Shown: positions 34,237 through 44,629 of the stretch, piece by piece
Layout of the letters: each line of letters starts with the position of its first letter
How positions within the stretch are numbered: the stretch's first letter is position 1
Assembly (NCBI GenBank): GCA_963555705.1
Contig: OY743180.1
Location: 32,830,129 to 32,894,128, forward strand
Direction: 5' to 3'
Length of the DNA: 64,000 bases
From: Ligustrum vulgare
Taxonomy: Eukaryota > Streptophyta > Magnoliopsida > Lamiales > Oleaceae
The notes under the pieces: model-generated
The model's input: the letters and a program-made list of their open reading frames with translations, nothing else
The model's database searches: none
Told to the model about the DNA's origin: nothing
Program-made: the position numbers and the translations under genes

Positions 34237-34880
34237 AAGGGGGAGATTGTTAACTTAATAAAGTTGGCATTTTTTTTCTACAAGTTTGTAATTTAAGAAA
34301 GTTTAATTTAATTACTAAATATGTGTATTTAGCAATTTATTAAGTTTAATTAAATTACGTAAATACTTCTTAGATATAATATGTTTATCTCCTATATATT
34401 TGTGATAATCATTTTATTTTGGAGATAATGTTTATTTATGATTAGAATAAAAAAAATATTGATCAAGATTTGTTGCTTATCTTTTATGATTAGAATCAAG
34501 AAATGTTGATCATGAAATATTGTGATAATCTTGTGACTTGGCCAAATATTATCTTGTGATTTGGTCGAGTATCTTGATGATTTGATTCTTGGTATCCAAG
34601 TTTATCACTTTTGGTAAGATTTGCAAACAAACTTGAATATCTTACCTTATCATCACTTATAGTAAGATTATTAGATTTATGATTATCTTACCTTATTGTC
34701 TATTATGGTATTATTCTTGATTTATCTTACCTTATCTTGATTTTATTGCATGAAATCAAGATTTGGTGCAAGTATGATTCTTGATCAACAAGCAATCGAA
34801 TTGCACATAAATAAGGAAAACGTGGATGGCTTCCCTAGACATGTAGAATTCAACAAATTCGTGTGGTGCTTAAAAATACA
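34237..34880 (+). repeat. Polypurine tract and start of the SIRE 3' LTR
   Basis: AAAGGGGGAGAT directly precedes TGTTAACTTAATAAAG at 34249. Repeated CTTGATTT/ATCTTACCTTAT phrases fill the LTR. A clear ...CA end was not found; the sequence passes into the tandem array at about 34889, so the LTR is probably truncated. Confidence 0.6.
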
Positions 34881-34888
34881 CGTCCAGT

Positions 34889-36716
34889 AAAGTAATAAAA
34901 AAAAAGTTTCTCCCTTTAAGGCGTATTAGAAGAATTTTTTTTTTTTTTAAATAAAAATTATTATATGCATGTGAAAAAAATAATTCAAGAAGTGCACATT
35001 TTTCTTTCTCTCATTAATCGAAGGACGTATTAGAAATCATAAATTATAAGAGAGTTGTTGATTTAATTTTAAATATTTTTTTGTTAGAAACTGAAGAGTT
35101 TAGATTATATATGTATGAAAAATAATTTTGTAGAATACACGAAAATAAAAAGAAATAAAATATTAAAAATGTACATTAATTAAAACTAAGGGTTAAAGTA
35201 AAATTATTAAAAAGACGCGATGGTAAAATACTCCAAAAAAGGTTTCATGGTAAAGTAATAAAAAGACTTTCTCCATTTAAGGCGCTTTAGACGAAGTTTT
35301 ATTTTTTTAAATAAAAATTATTATATGCATGTAAAAAAATTAATTCAAAACGTACACATTTTTCTTTTTTTCTCATTAATTGAAGGACGTATTAGAAATC
35401 ATAAATTATATGATAGTTGTTCATTTTATTTTAAAGATTTTTTGGAGAGAAATTGAAGAGTTTAGATTACATATGTATGAAAAATATTTTTATAAACAAT
35501 ACGAAAATAAAATATTAAAAGCGTACATTAATTAAAACTAAGGGTTAATGTAAAATTATTAAAAATATGCGAGGGTAAAATACTCCAAAAAAGGTTTGAG
35601 GGTAAAATAATAAATAAAAAAAAAGTTTGTCCCTTTAAGTCCTTTTAGAAGAGGTTTTTTTTTTTTTTTTTAAATAAAATTTATTAGATGCTTGTAAAAA
35701 AATTAATTATAAAAGTACGCATTTTTCTTTTTCCCTCATTAATTGAAGGATGTATTAGAAATCATAAATTATATGATAGTTGTTTATTTTATTTTAAAGA
35801 TTTTTGGAGAGAATTTGAAGAGTTAAGATTACATATGTATAAAAAAATATTTTTATTTACAATACGAAAATAAAAAGAAATAAAATATTAAAAGTGTACA
35901 TTAATTAAAACTAAGGGTTGATGTAAAATTATTACAAATATGCGAGGGTAAAATACTCAAAAAAAGGTTTCAGGGTAAAATAATAATAAAAGTTTCTCCC
36001 TTTAAGGCTTTTTAGAAGAGGTTTTTTTTTTTTTTTTTTAAATACAACTTATTATATGCATGTAAAAAAATTATTTCAAAAAGTACGCATTTTTCTTTTT
36101 CTCTCATTAATTGAAGGACGTATTAGAAATTAGAAATTATATGATAGTTGTTTATATTATTTTAAAGATTTTCTGGTGAGAAATTGAAGAGTTTAGATTA
36201 TATATGTATGAAAAATATTTTTGTAGACAACACGAAAATAAAAAGAAATAAAATAATAAAAATGTACATTAATTAAAACTAAAGGTTAAAATAAAATTAT
36301 TAAAAAGATGGGATGGTAAAATACTCCAAAAAAGGTTTCAGGGTAAAGTAATAAAAAAAAACTTTCTCCATTTAAGGCGTTTTAGAAGAAGTTTTTTTTT
36401 TTTTTTTAAATAAAAATTATTATATGCATGTAAAAAAATTAATTCAAAAGGTACGCATTTTTCTTTTTCTCTCATTAATTGAAGGAAGTATTAGAAATCA
36501 AAAATTATATGATAGTTGTTTATTTTATTTTAAAGATTTTTTGGTGAGAAATAGAGGAGTTTAGATTACGTTTGTATGAAAAATATTTTTATAAACAACA
36601 CGAAAATAAAAAGAAATAAAATATTAAAAATGTACATTAATTAAAACTAAGGTTAATATGAAATTATTAAAAAGATGCGAGGGTAAAATACTCCAAAAAA
36701 GTCTTAAGGGTAAAGT
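34889..36716. repeat. Five-copy tandem array of a ~360-bp AT-rich unit
   Basis: The phrase TTTCTCCCTTTAAGGC recurs with its TTTCTCC (or TTTGTCC) core at 34907, 35268, 35626, 35993 and 36363, giving periods of 361, 358, 367 and 370 bp; the last unit ends near 36716. Each unit has in order a poly-T run, TATTATATGCATGT, CTCATTAATTGAAGGACGTA, GATTA(C/T)ATATGTATGAAAAA, GTACATTAATTAAAACTAAG and GGTAAAATACTCCAAAAAAGG. Units differ by a few percent and by homopolymer length. No coding potential. Confidence 0.93.
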
Positions 36717-37752
36717 CAGGGGTGGGCAAAATCTCTTTCAAGAATTTGGCGTAACTAGGCATTTGTGCACTTACATCTGCAAATGAGATATTAATATGCA
36801 GTTTTCTGAATACTTCCATGAATTTTTCAAACTGCTTATCCATTTTGTGATTTTGCAGACGTTGAGGAAATGGAATGGGTGGGACATATTTCTTAACAGG
36901 AGTAGGTGATTTTTCTTTTGATGCTTCGTTTTGAGTTTCGAGTTGGGTTAACTGATAAAACCCCTCAATCTCACTTTCGACTTCATCGATTACTTGTTTC
37001 TCTGCCCTCTTAGGTCTTTTTACATGTATCTCAGGAAATTGAACCCCACTACGTGTGGTGATTGCTTGCACATGCTCCCTAGGATTTTTAATAGTGTTGC
37101 TTGGTAAAGTCCCAGGTGCTCGCTCAGACAATTGTTGAGCGAGTTGACTTATTTGAGTTTCAAGCTTTTTGATTGATGCAGACTGACTTTACAAAGATGT
37201 TTGATGCATTTGGAACATCTTGTCAGTCTTTTGCATATATTGCTGAAACATCTCCCCCAAACTTGGCCTTCTATCCGGTTGTTGATTAGACTCATTTTGA
37301 TTGTTTGACCATTTAAAGTTAGGGTGTTGCCTCCAACCAGGATTGTAGGTGGGGCATATGGATTGTTTTGCACAAAATTGACTTGCTCATCTGTTGAAAC
37401 CAACAACATACAATTCTCTGTTGAGTGGTTAGAGCTACAATTCTCACAGATTACCTGTGATTGAATAGCGTTAACTCCTTGTGATGTAAGCAACAAATCA
37501 ACTTTTTTTGTCAGCGTAGCTATTTGTGCATTTGTACTAGTCAGTGCATCTATATCATGCATTCCAGTAGCTCTCCTTTGTACTACTCTTTCAGATGGGA
37601 ACATATATGTGTTTTTGCAATGAGTTCTACCAGGTCCCAAGCTTGGTTGACACTTTTATTTGTGATAGACCCACCAGCTGATGAGTCCACTATTGATTTG
37701 TATTTTGGTGACAACCCAGAGTAAAAGTACTGAACTTGAAGGCCTTTGTTAT

Positions 37753-40421
37753 TGTAATACCGCATTTCGATTTACATGCTTTCTTGATTGTCACGTAAAG
37801 TTTATATTAATATCATTATAAATGATTTAACTAATATTATGGTTTTATTTGAATTATTTTGCAGTGGAAGGACTGGATGCCGTCTCGATCAATGTACCAA
37901 TTAAAAGTTTATAAATTGTTATTTTAACAGTTTACGTGCAATTTTATGTGATTAATTAAATTTATTGCCTAGGCATGCTAATTTCTATTTTTATTGTGTT
38001 AAATTGAAGTTGGAAAAAGTTTGGTGACACTTTGGAATTTTATTTGAAAGTTATGAACCTAAATTACCAATTTGAGAGTTGAGGGACTAAATTGCAAGTT
38101 ATCAAAAGTTAAACACTCAACCCTAACCTAAAAGAAACCTCACACTCTCATAACCCTCTCCCTCACTCACGCACGCAACTCTCGGTTCTCTCCCTCTCTT
38201 CGCGATCTCTCCCTCTCCCTCGACTCACTCGCTCTCGGCCACTCTCTCTCTAACCCGTCGCCGACCACGACCCAACCACCGGCGGTAAGCCCCTTTTCCC
38301 CTTTTCTCTTCACGACACACGCACACACACCCGAGACCGCACACACACGCACACGGTTCCACGCGATTTCGCCCACACACACGCCCATAATTCGATACAC
38401 ACATGTATATATGTATAAATTCTATGTAAAGAATGTATGTATACACTTTATATGCATAAATTCAGTTTTTACAGTTAACTGCAGATTTTAATTTTTGTGT
38501 AAAATTCGAGTTTAACCATGAAATTGGGGGTCTATGATGTTATGTGAATGAGTAGTGATGTATATGAATGTATATATTATTATGTATGTATAGATGCGTG
38601 TATATATATGTATAAGTTTGGATTTTGTGGGCATAGATATATATTCATGAAATTTTTGAATTAATTTGTGTGCTATAATATTAAATTTGAGGTGTGAGTG
38701 TATGTATATATGATCATGAATATGCATATGACTATTTAAACGAACGTGTGATTTTTGGAATGTTGGGATAATGGTGTAGGAGAGTAAAGTTTAACCTTTT
38801 AGGAACAAGTTAGTTTAAATTGAATTTATGTTCAACGTTATAAATTTTTAGTTTAAGATCATTTTTCTTTTTGAATAAGAAATGCTTAACTTTGATTTGT
38901 GAAATTGATAAGTAAGATTTCAAAATCTTCCTTGAACTTAATGTATTACTTCGAATATGATATTATACGTGGTGTTAAATGCATTTGTTATATTATGAGT
39001 CACATGATAATCTCGACCTCATTTAAGAGTGTAAAATGTGGTCTTTCACTAAAAATCATATTTTGTTAATGAATGGAAATTAATTAGGAGAAACGGTACA
39101 TTGACGTCGCGGGCAACCAAGACTTCCACCTGCATATTAAGCAAAGTAACTACTGAGAATTTCAAGTAAGTAAACTCCCCCTATGTTCATCAAAGTTGAA
39201 TGTAAATGTGAAAGTTATGTGTAAATGACTGTCGTGCAACTTACTTACTTTGATGAATTGTATTTACTTTATGAAAGCATATGTTATTGAGAAGAATGTT
39301 AAAGCATGCACGTTATTATGTCATTGCATCATTAGGCATGCACTGGCATCGAAATGGGAAAGTCAAATGTTTTAATGAAAGGAATGTGTCAAAATGCAAT
39401 CTCATGTCAAAAAATTATGTATCCCAAGTTTTGAAAGAATGGGTGTACTTCTATGTCATGAAAGATGCGAGTGGGAAATGGGGCGCGGGGGACCGGCGTA
39501 CCCGAAGGTAATGAGCCGCTTTGCGGTGGAATGAATGTAATGAGCCGCTTTGCGGTGGAATGAATGTAATGAGCCGCTTTGCGGTGGAATGAAGTGAATG
39601 TTAAACCGCTTTGCGGTGGAAATGCGCATGTTAATCTGGTTCCAAATAAGAATTGTCCACTGTTATCTGATTGACTAGAAGTTACATCAAGTGAGCTCAC
39701 GATGGAAATGAAGTGAAAGTTTTGAAATGTTAAACGAAAGTTTGAAAAGTTGAATTTCTGGAAAGTAAAGAGAAAGGGATACATATATGAAAATTTTAAA
39801 GCATTCATGTCATAAGCATGCATTCATGCATACAGTTTACTTACTGAGCTTTAGCTCACCCCAATCCCTCCCCATTTTTTTTAGGTGATGAAAGTTAGAT
39901 GATCAGAGGAGAACACTTGGCGACTGACTCCGACAGTACCCGTTGTCGCCTTAATTAATAAAGTTAAATTGATTCAAGTTGTCGTTTAAATTTATTCCTT
40001 CATTTATTGTTATTGATAATGTTTTGATTGAAGTTAGTCTTGATTACGTATGGGTGACGCATTTGAGATTAAATATCCTCTTAAATCCTTTTGTCAATGT
40101 TGTTTGATATTTTGAGAAATCTTGTGCTTGAGGAGTTTGGGGATTAAATGAATTGGTTTGGATATGATGAATGATTGAGATGTGATGGATGTTTTAAATT
40201 TTAAAATGGTTTTTGATGTTCCTCTACAGGTTGGCTATGTCCAATTTATAGAGGAGACTCTGTCGAAATTTCTGTAAAATTTTATAATAGATAAATGAAT
40301 ATTTAGGTCGTGTAAATGATTTAAATTCCGTATTTTAATGTTTAAACGATTTATTTCCGCATTAAAAGAAAAAAGGGAAGTTAACACCTAGGTTTAGGGT
40401 TCTTGAACTTGGGGTGTTACA
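37753..40421 (+). mobile_element. Solo LTR of a chromovirus-type family inside gag
   Basis: 2669 bp, from TGTAATACCGCATTTCG to GGGGTGTTACA, flanked by a perfect GTTAT duplication (37748-37752 and 40422-40426). No internal sequence remains. It contains a C-rich leader-like stretch near 38100-38400 and a 29-bp minisatellite at 39509-39621. Plus-strand orientation follows from the TGTAA...TTACA ends and the resemblance to Tekay-like LTR ends (TGTAGCG...CACTACA); strand is therefore less certain than the boundaries. Confidence 0.9.
39509..39621. repeat. Minisatellite of 29 bp carrying the palindrome CCGCTTTGCGG
   Basis: Four copies of a unit built on ATGAGCCGCTTTGCGGTGG, with CCGCT at 39516, 39545, 39574 and 39606 (periods 29, 29 and 32). 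Each copy has an 11-base inverted repeat (CCGC-TTT-GCGG). It lies within the solo LTR. Confidence 0.9.
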
Positions 40422-41290
40422 GTTATATTCATGATAAGGGCATTTTCTAAGAAGATCCTTAAATCTACCCCAAGACTCATAAAAACTCTCACCGTCTAGT
40501 TGTTGAAACGTAGATATCTCCAATCTCAGTTTAGCGACCTTAGCATGTGAGAAATATTTGTTACAAAATTTTCGAGCTAGGTCATCCCATGTGGTTATGC
40601 TAAATTCAGGTTCAGAATCAAGTCACTCCAATGCATTATCTCTTAAAGTGTAAGGAAATAGTCGCAAACGAATGGCATCATCGTTTATGTCTTGAAATTG
40701 GAAATTTTGGCACATTCTCCCAAATCTTGCAACATGTGCGTTGGGGTCCTCGTGTGCCTTTCCAAAAAATTGGAGATTATTACTGAAAAGGTTTATTAAA
40801 TCTGCTCTCAATTGAAAGTCATTCCTTCCAAAAGGCGGATATAATATGTTAGAACGGTTTGCAGTGGCAACAGGAGTCAAGAATTGACCCATAGGAAGAT
40901 CTCCTACGTTGTCATCTTGTACATTATGTTGGTTGTTTTGATTGATTTGCAATGCTGCATGTTGACCAGGAGGTAATGCAGCTGCATTCGGGTTTAGTTC
41001 AATGTGTTCCAAATGATTGATTGGATTGGCCATTTGGTTCAAATTTTGTTGTTCCCTACGTCGTTCTCTAAAGAATTTTTCAATTTCAGGTTCGAAAGGT
41101 AGAAGATTTCCTTTTTGAAAACGGAGCATAAAAGGACAAGAAGAAAAAAAAAATTGAAAATTTTGAGAATTTTTTATGTTTTTTATGTTTTTGTTTATTA
41201 TGAATCAAAATATTAAAAACTTAAGGCAAACTAAATCTAAAAGCTAAGAATGCTAAAAATAAAAATAAATAAATAACAAATTAAAATAGT

Positions 41291-41307
41291 ACTCGGCAAC
41301 GGCGCCA
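41291..41307 (-). other. Primer binding site (tRNA-Asp) of the minus-strand Athila-type element
   Basis: The minus strand reads TGGCGCCGTTGCCGAGT, matching the tRNA-Asp complement over 15 bases, 6 bp from the LTR edge. Confidence 0.93.
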
Positions 41308-41313
41308 AAAACT

Positions 41314-42686
41314 TGTTGGTGTGAAATATCGCAAGTGTACGATATCGCTAACAAGCAGTAAAAGTGGACTTTTGAGTCCAGGTTGTCGATCACACGAGGA
41401 CTATTTATTTGCCATTGATTTACTTTGATTTAATAAAATTCCTAAACTAAAACAAAAACTAATTAAGAAAATAAAATACCAAACAATCCAAAAACGACAA
41501 TAAAATTGAGAATCAATGAAATAAACAATGCAATTAAAACAAAAATAGAAAATTAAATTAAAAGCAATTAATAAAAGCAAGAAACAAAGTAGTGGGATTT
41601 CTAGCAATTGAATGAATATCGGGACTAACGATTTCGAAATAACGTTCTAGCTTAATTTCTCATCTCAAGTAGTTTTCTAAAATTCTATTTGGTCGAATTC
41701 ACGCTTGTATTTAATTTACATCTCTCGAGTTCAAATTAAACATATTTAACTAAGTCAACCATGTATCTCTACAACGGGTCAGAGTTCTCCTTAGCTAAAT
41801 GCATTTAATTTCCTAGGAATTCATAATTGACCACATGCAACCACAAATTCATATCTCTATCTTTTTGTTGAAATTTTCGAATTGTATTACATGATCTAAT
41901 TGTTAACTCAACTCTCGGATTATGAAAACAACCATTAATTCATAAATTGGTGATCAAGCAATTCAAGTATTAAACGCAATAATAAAATCAATACATGAAA
42001 TAAAAGCACCAATTTGAGAATTAAAATCAAACAAGAAACATTAAATCTATAACGTCAATCCCGAATTAAAATTTAGTTACTCATGTTATTGGGAGAAAAA
42101 TCAATAAATAATAACGTAAATAAAACCCGGAGTTTGAAGTGTTGAAAAATCAGCATCTCCTCCTTCCAACCGATTAATTCCAGCTGTTTTATTTGCCCAG
42201 CAGCTAACTTTCTTCTACTTTGTCTTCCAGCCGTATGACCTCTGAAATTAATGTTGCTGGCTCTGTTTATTTTTATTCCCAGCTGGTGCACCTTAATTCC
42301 ACCAATTTAATTACTCCACTATTGTAAGTAACACTTCAACCGACCACTTTTTGATAATCCCCAATTTATGTCGGCTCCTCCTCTTGATTCTACAATTCTT
42401 TCCCCCCTCCAAAGCCGTGTGTATATATGTATCTCCCTCAAGAAATAGAGCTCCCAGCAGCTCTCCCTTAATTCCACCAATTTTATCCCCCCTAATTCCT
42501 AATTTAATGCCCGAAATATTGCACTACCAAAAAGATTTCCAGCAGCCTCCACTCTTTTATTTCTTTGTTGCTCCACCAGTCGGCACCTTTTGATAATGGA
42601 ATCTCTCCTCCTAATTAAAACTCTCGGCTCCCCTTTTCTATTTCTTCTCTCGGCTCTCCCTCAATTCCAGCAATATGTGTGTATGT

Positions 42687-42720
<34 letters not shown>

Positions 42721-43009
42721 ATCCTAAGGCCCAAATCAAATAAATTTTCCTTCAAATTACTCAATTCTTCCATATATGATAAGTTAGTCTCAATTGTGCA
42801 ATTAAGCCCTTGAGTTTCAAAACGTCTTTAATTAACTCCACTTTTCATCCAATTATTATGTATTTGCTTCAGTTCCTCACTTTTCTTGATTTTGGGATAA
42901 AACCTGAAATAATGACCAATAAAACACAAACTAAGTAGAATTTATTCGAGAAAAACAATATAATATCCTAATTTCGACAGATAAATAAGTGTATAAAATA
43001 CACTTATCA
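41314..43009 (-). repeat. 5' LTR of the minus-strand Athila-type element
   Basis: 1696 bp. On the minus strand it starts TGATAAGTGTATTTTATAC and ends CACACCAACA. It shares ends and internal blocks with the solo LTR at 6817-8328. A (CA)n run sits at 42687-42713. Confidence 0.88.
42687..42713. repeat. (CA)n microsatellite
   Basis: About 13 CA dinucleotides. Confidence 0.95.
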
Positions 43010-43828
43010 ATCAACAAGATGCAAAGAACCACAATCAGGTACCTAATACACAACGACCCTATCAGTTGAGAGCTTGCAACTAATAATGTTCCGCCATAGG
43101 TTCGTCCATAATAAATTTACTAAAGATGCATTTGATTTGTAAAAATATTATTTATTCATGTGCATTTATAGAATTAATATAGTGGAGTTCGAAGTTTAAG
43201 TTATGGCAACTTTTATTAATTACAAGATGTTGTGATCGTGATATACATACCATAACTTAATACTAAATTGTCTAATCATTAGGAATTATGAGACACGAAT
43301 ATCGTACCTACAAATAGATTAGCACGAACCATGTTTCCTTCTACTAAATAACTCGTTGATCCCTTGAGCTAAAATATGGATACACTCTAATAGATACATG
43401 GATGAATTGTTAGAAGAACAAATTATTGAATGGCATGCAATGGAGATTTCACATTGATTAGTGTCTATGTGATAGTGGGAATCTAAATGTTAGCAATGGA
43501 TTTGGTCATTTGACTTTGTCTACTTTTCACTATAACTTAGTGCAAGTCCACCATTTTAGTTGGAGAGATTGACAACTAAAACATTATAACATTTCAATGA
43601 TCAAGAGTCTTTATGAGAGTAAAATATTCTATTGTGTAAATATTTAATTTAAAATGAGTATGAGAATTAACGCGTTTTATTTTAAAGAAAGACAAACAAG
43701 TATAAATAGCATAGAATAAGATGTGATGTGTGTATTATATTGGTGAGGTCGAAATATTTGAAATGCCAATTGATTATTTAATTGTTAAAATAAGTGTTAT
43801 TTTTAGAATAATTTTTTTCTCTTTTCTA
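43010..43828. other. AT-rich intergenic sequence
   Basis: No gene or transposon recognised between the Athila-type LTR and the MITE region. Confidence 0.5.
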
Positions 43829-43890
43829 CCCCTCCAATCAAACACATGGAACAAAATTTATTTTCCACTCCTTCAATCAAACACACCCTA
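43829..43890. repeat. Fragment of a second Tourist-like MITE end
   Basis: Contains two AATCAAACACA phrases and ends AATCAAACACACCC followed by TAA, the same terminal sequence as the adjacent complete MITE. Confidence 0.55.
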
Positions 43891-43901
43891 ATAGCCACTA
43901 A

Positions 43902-44133
43902 GGGTGTGTTCCTTTGATTGAGGGGTGGAGTGGAAAATGAAAAGAAATTCTATGGAAACCATTTTCTTATCTATCTATATTGGAAAACAATTTCCTGATT
44001 TTTAAAACTAAGCCCCTTTTTGAACTTGAGTGGAAAATAAATTCCATCGATCATTTTACAATCAAATACCAAATGTAGAAAATGAGGATTGAGATATTTT
44101 ACTTTTCCATTTCTATTCTAATCAAACACACCC
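43902..44133. mobile_element. Tourist-like (PIF/Harbinger) MITE, 232 bp
   Basis: The ends GGGTGTGTTCCTTTGATT and AATCAAACACACCC form inverted repeats, and the trinucleotide TAA flanks both sides (43899-43901 and 44134-44136), as is usual for PIF/Harbinger elements. No coding capacity. It lies about 500 bp upstream of the FBT1 start codon. Confidence 0.82.
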
Positions 44134-44518
44134 TAATTTCAATTTTAGTAGATATTAATATTAGGATCAATCCGTTTGTAAGGATTGTTTTTCCGGAACG
44201 TTTTACGTATTTGTCACATGTCAATCACTACGTGTGCGTTCATGAAGTGTTACAACACGTAATTATTAGTAGTATTTATATTTTCAAGGTAGAATTTGTG
44301 ATTAAAAATTGAAAAGAAAAAATTTGTATTATTAAAAACGTAAATTAAAACTCGTGCCGATTATAACATCGAGTTGCCGAACAGATGCTAAATTCACATA
44401 TTGTCATCATGTACAGATTTCTAATGACTAGATTTCGACGACCATATTTTCTGTATTCCCTAAAATGCCTGTATGCCAACCATTACTCAATTATCCAACA
44501 TCAAGATTTTTAAACAAA

Positions 44519-44528
44519 TATATAAATA
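44519..44528 (+). promoter_or_regulatory. TATA box of the folate transporter gene
   Basis: TATATAAATA, 111 bp upstream of the FBT1 ATG, would place transcription start near 44550 and give a 5' leader of about 80 bases. Confidence 0.55.
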
Positions 44529-44629
44529 AGAGTACTTCTGTGGTTATTTGATTCACAATAATTGTCATTTAAGACATTTAAAAACTCTTCTGTACACTGT
44601 ACGAGATAAAATGCACTTCTTGTACTATA

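Larger units (their letters stand above)
29946..34880 (+). mobile_element. Ty1/copia element of SIRE type, 5'-truncated
   Basis: Reverse transcriptase and RNase H (29946-31392) are followed by a 2.86-kb region with an acidic env-like segment, a polypurine tract AAAGGGGGAGA (34237-34247) and an LTR start TGTTAACTT at 34249. A long post-pol region with an env-like frame is the hallmark of SIRE/Maximus elements. gag, protease, integrase and the 5' LTR are absent. The 3' LTR end is not clear and merges into a tandem array. Confidence 0.82.
36730..41129 (-). pseudogene. Athila-type gag and gag-pol linker, interrupted
   Basis: On the minus strand gag begins at the ATG 41129 with a RERRREQQN-type basic start and continues with NDFQLRADLINLFSNN, HEDPNAHVARF and LFPYTLRDNALE. 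A TGA at 40623 replaces the expected Trp codon. The frame then continues (ITTWDDLARKFCNKYF, STFQQLDGESFYE) to the solo LTR at 40421. Beyond it, from 37752, the capsid resumes with NNKGLQVQYFY. A zinc knuckle C-X2-C-X3-H-X4-C (CENCSSNHSTENC) lies at about 37395-37440, and a frameshifted linker runs down to 36730. Without the LTR insertion, decay in gag is modest. Confidence 0.85.
36730..43009 (-). mobile_element. Minus-strand Athila-lineage element, 5' half only, split by a solo LTR
   Basis: On the minus strand: 5' LTR (43009-41314), tRNA-Asp primer site (41307-41291), gag, and the start of the gag-pol linker with the family phrases VQAITTRSGV and PPIPFPQRL. The reading breaks at about 36730 in the middle of the PSYAKFLKEIL block, where the tandem array begins. 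Protease, reverse transcriptase, integrase and 3' LTR are missing. A solo LTR of another family (37753-40421) interrupts gag. Confidence 0.88.

Noticed and set aside
38167..38446. Arg/Glu-rich minus-strand open frames
   Set aside because: They lie in the C-rich leader-like part of the solo LTR and reflect simple CT/CA-rich composition.
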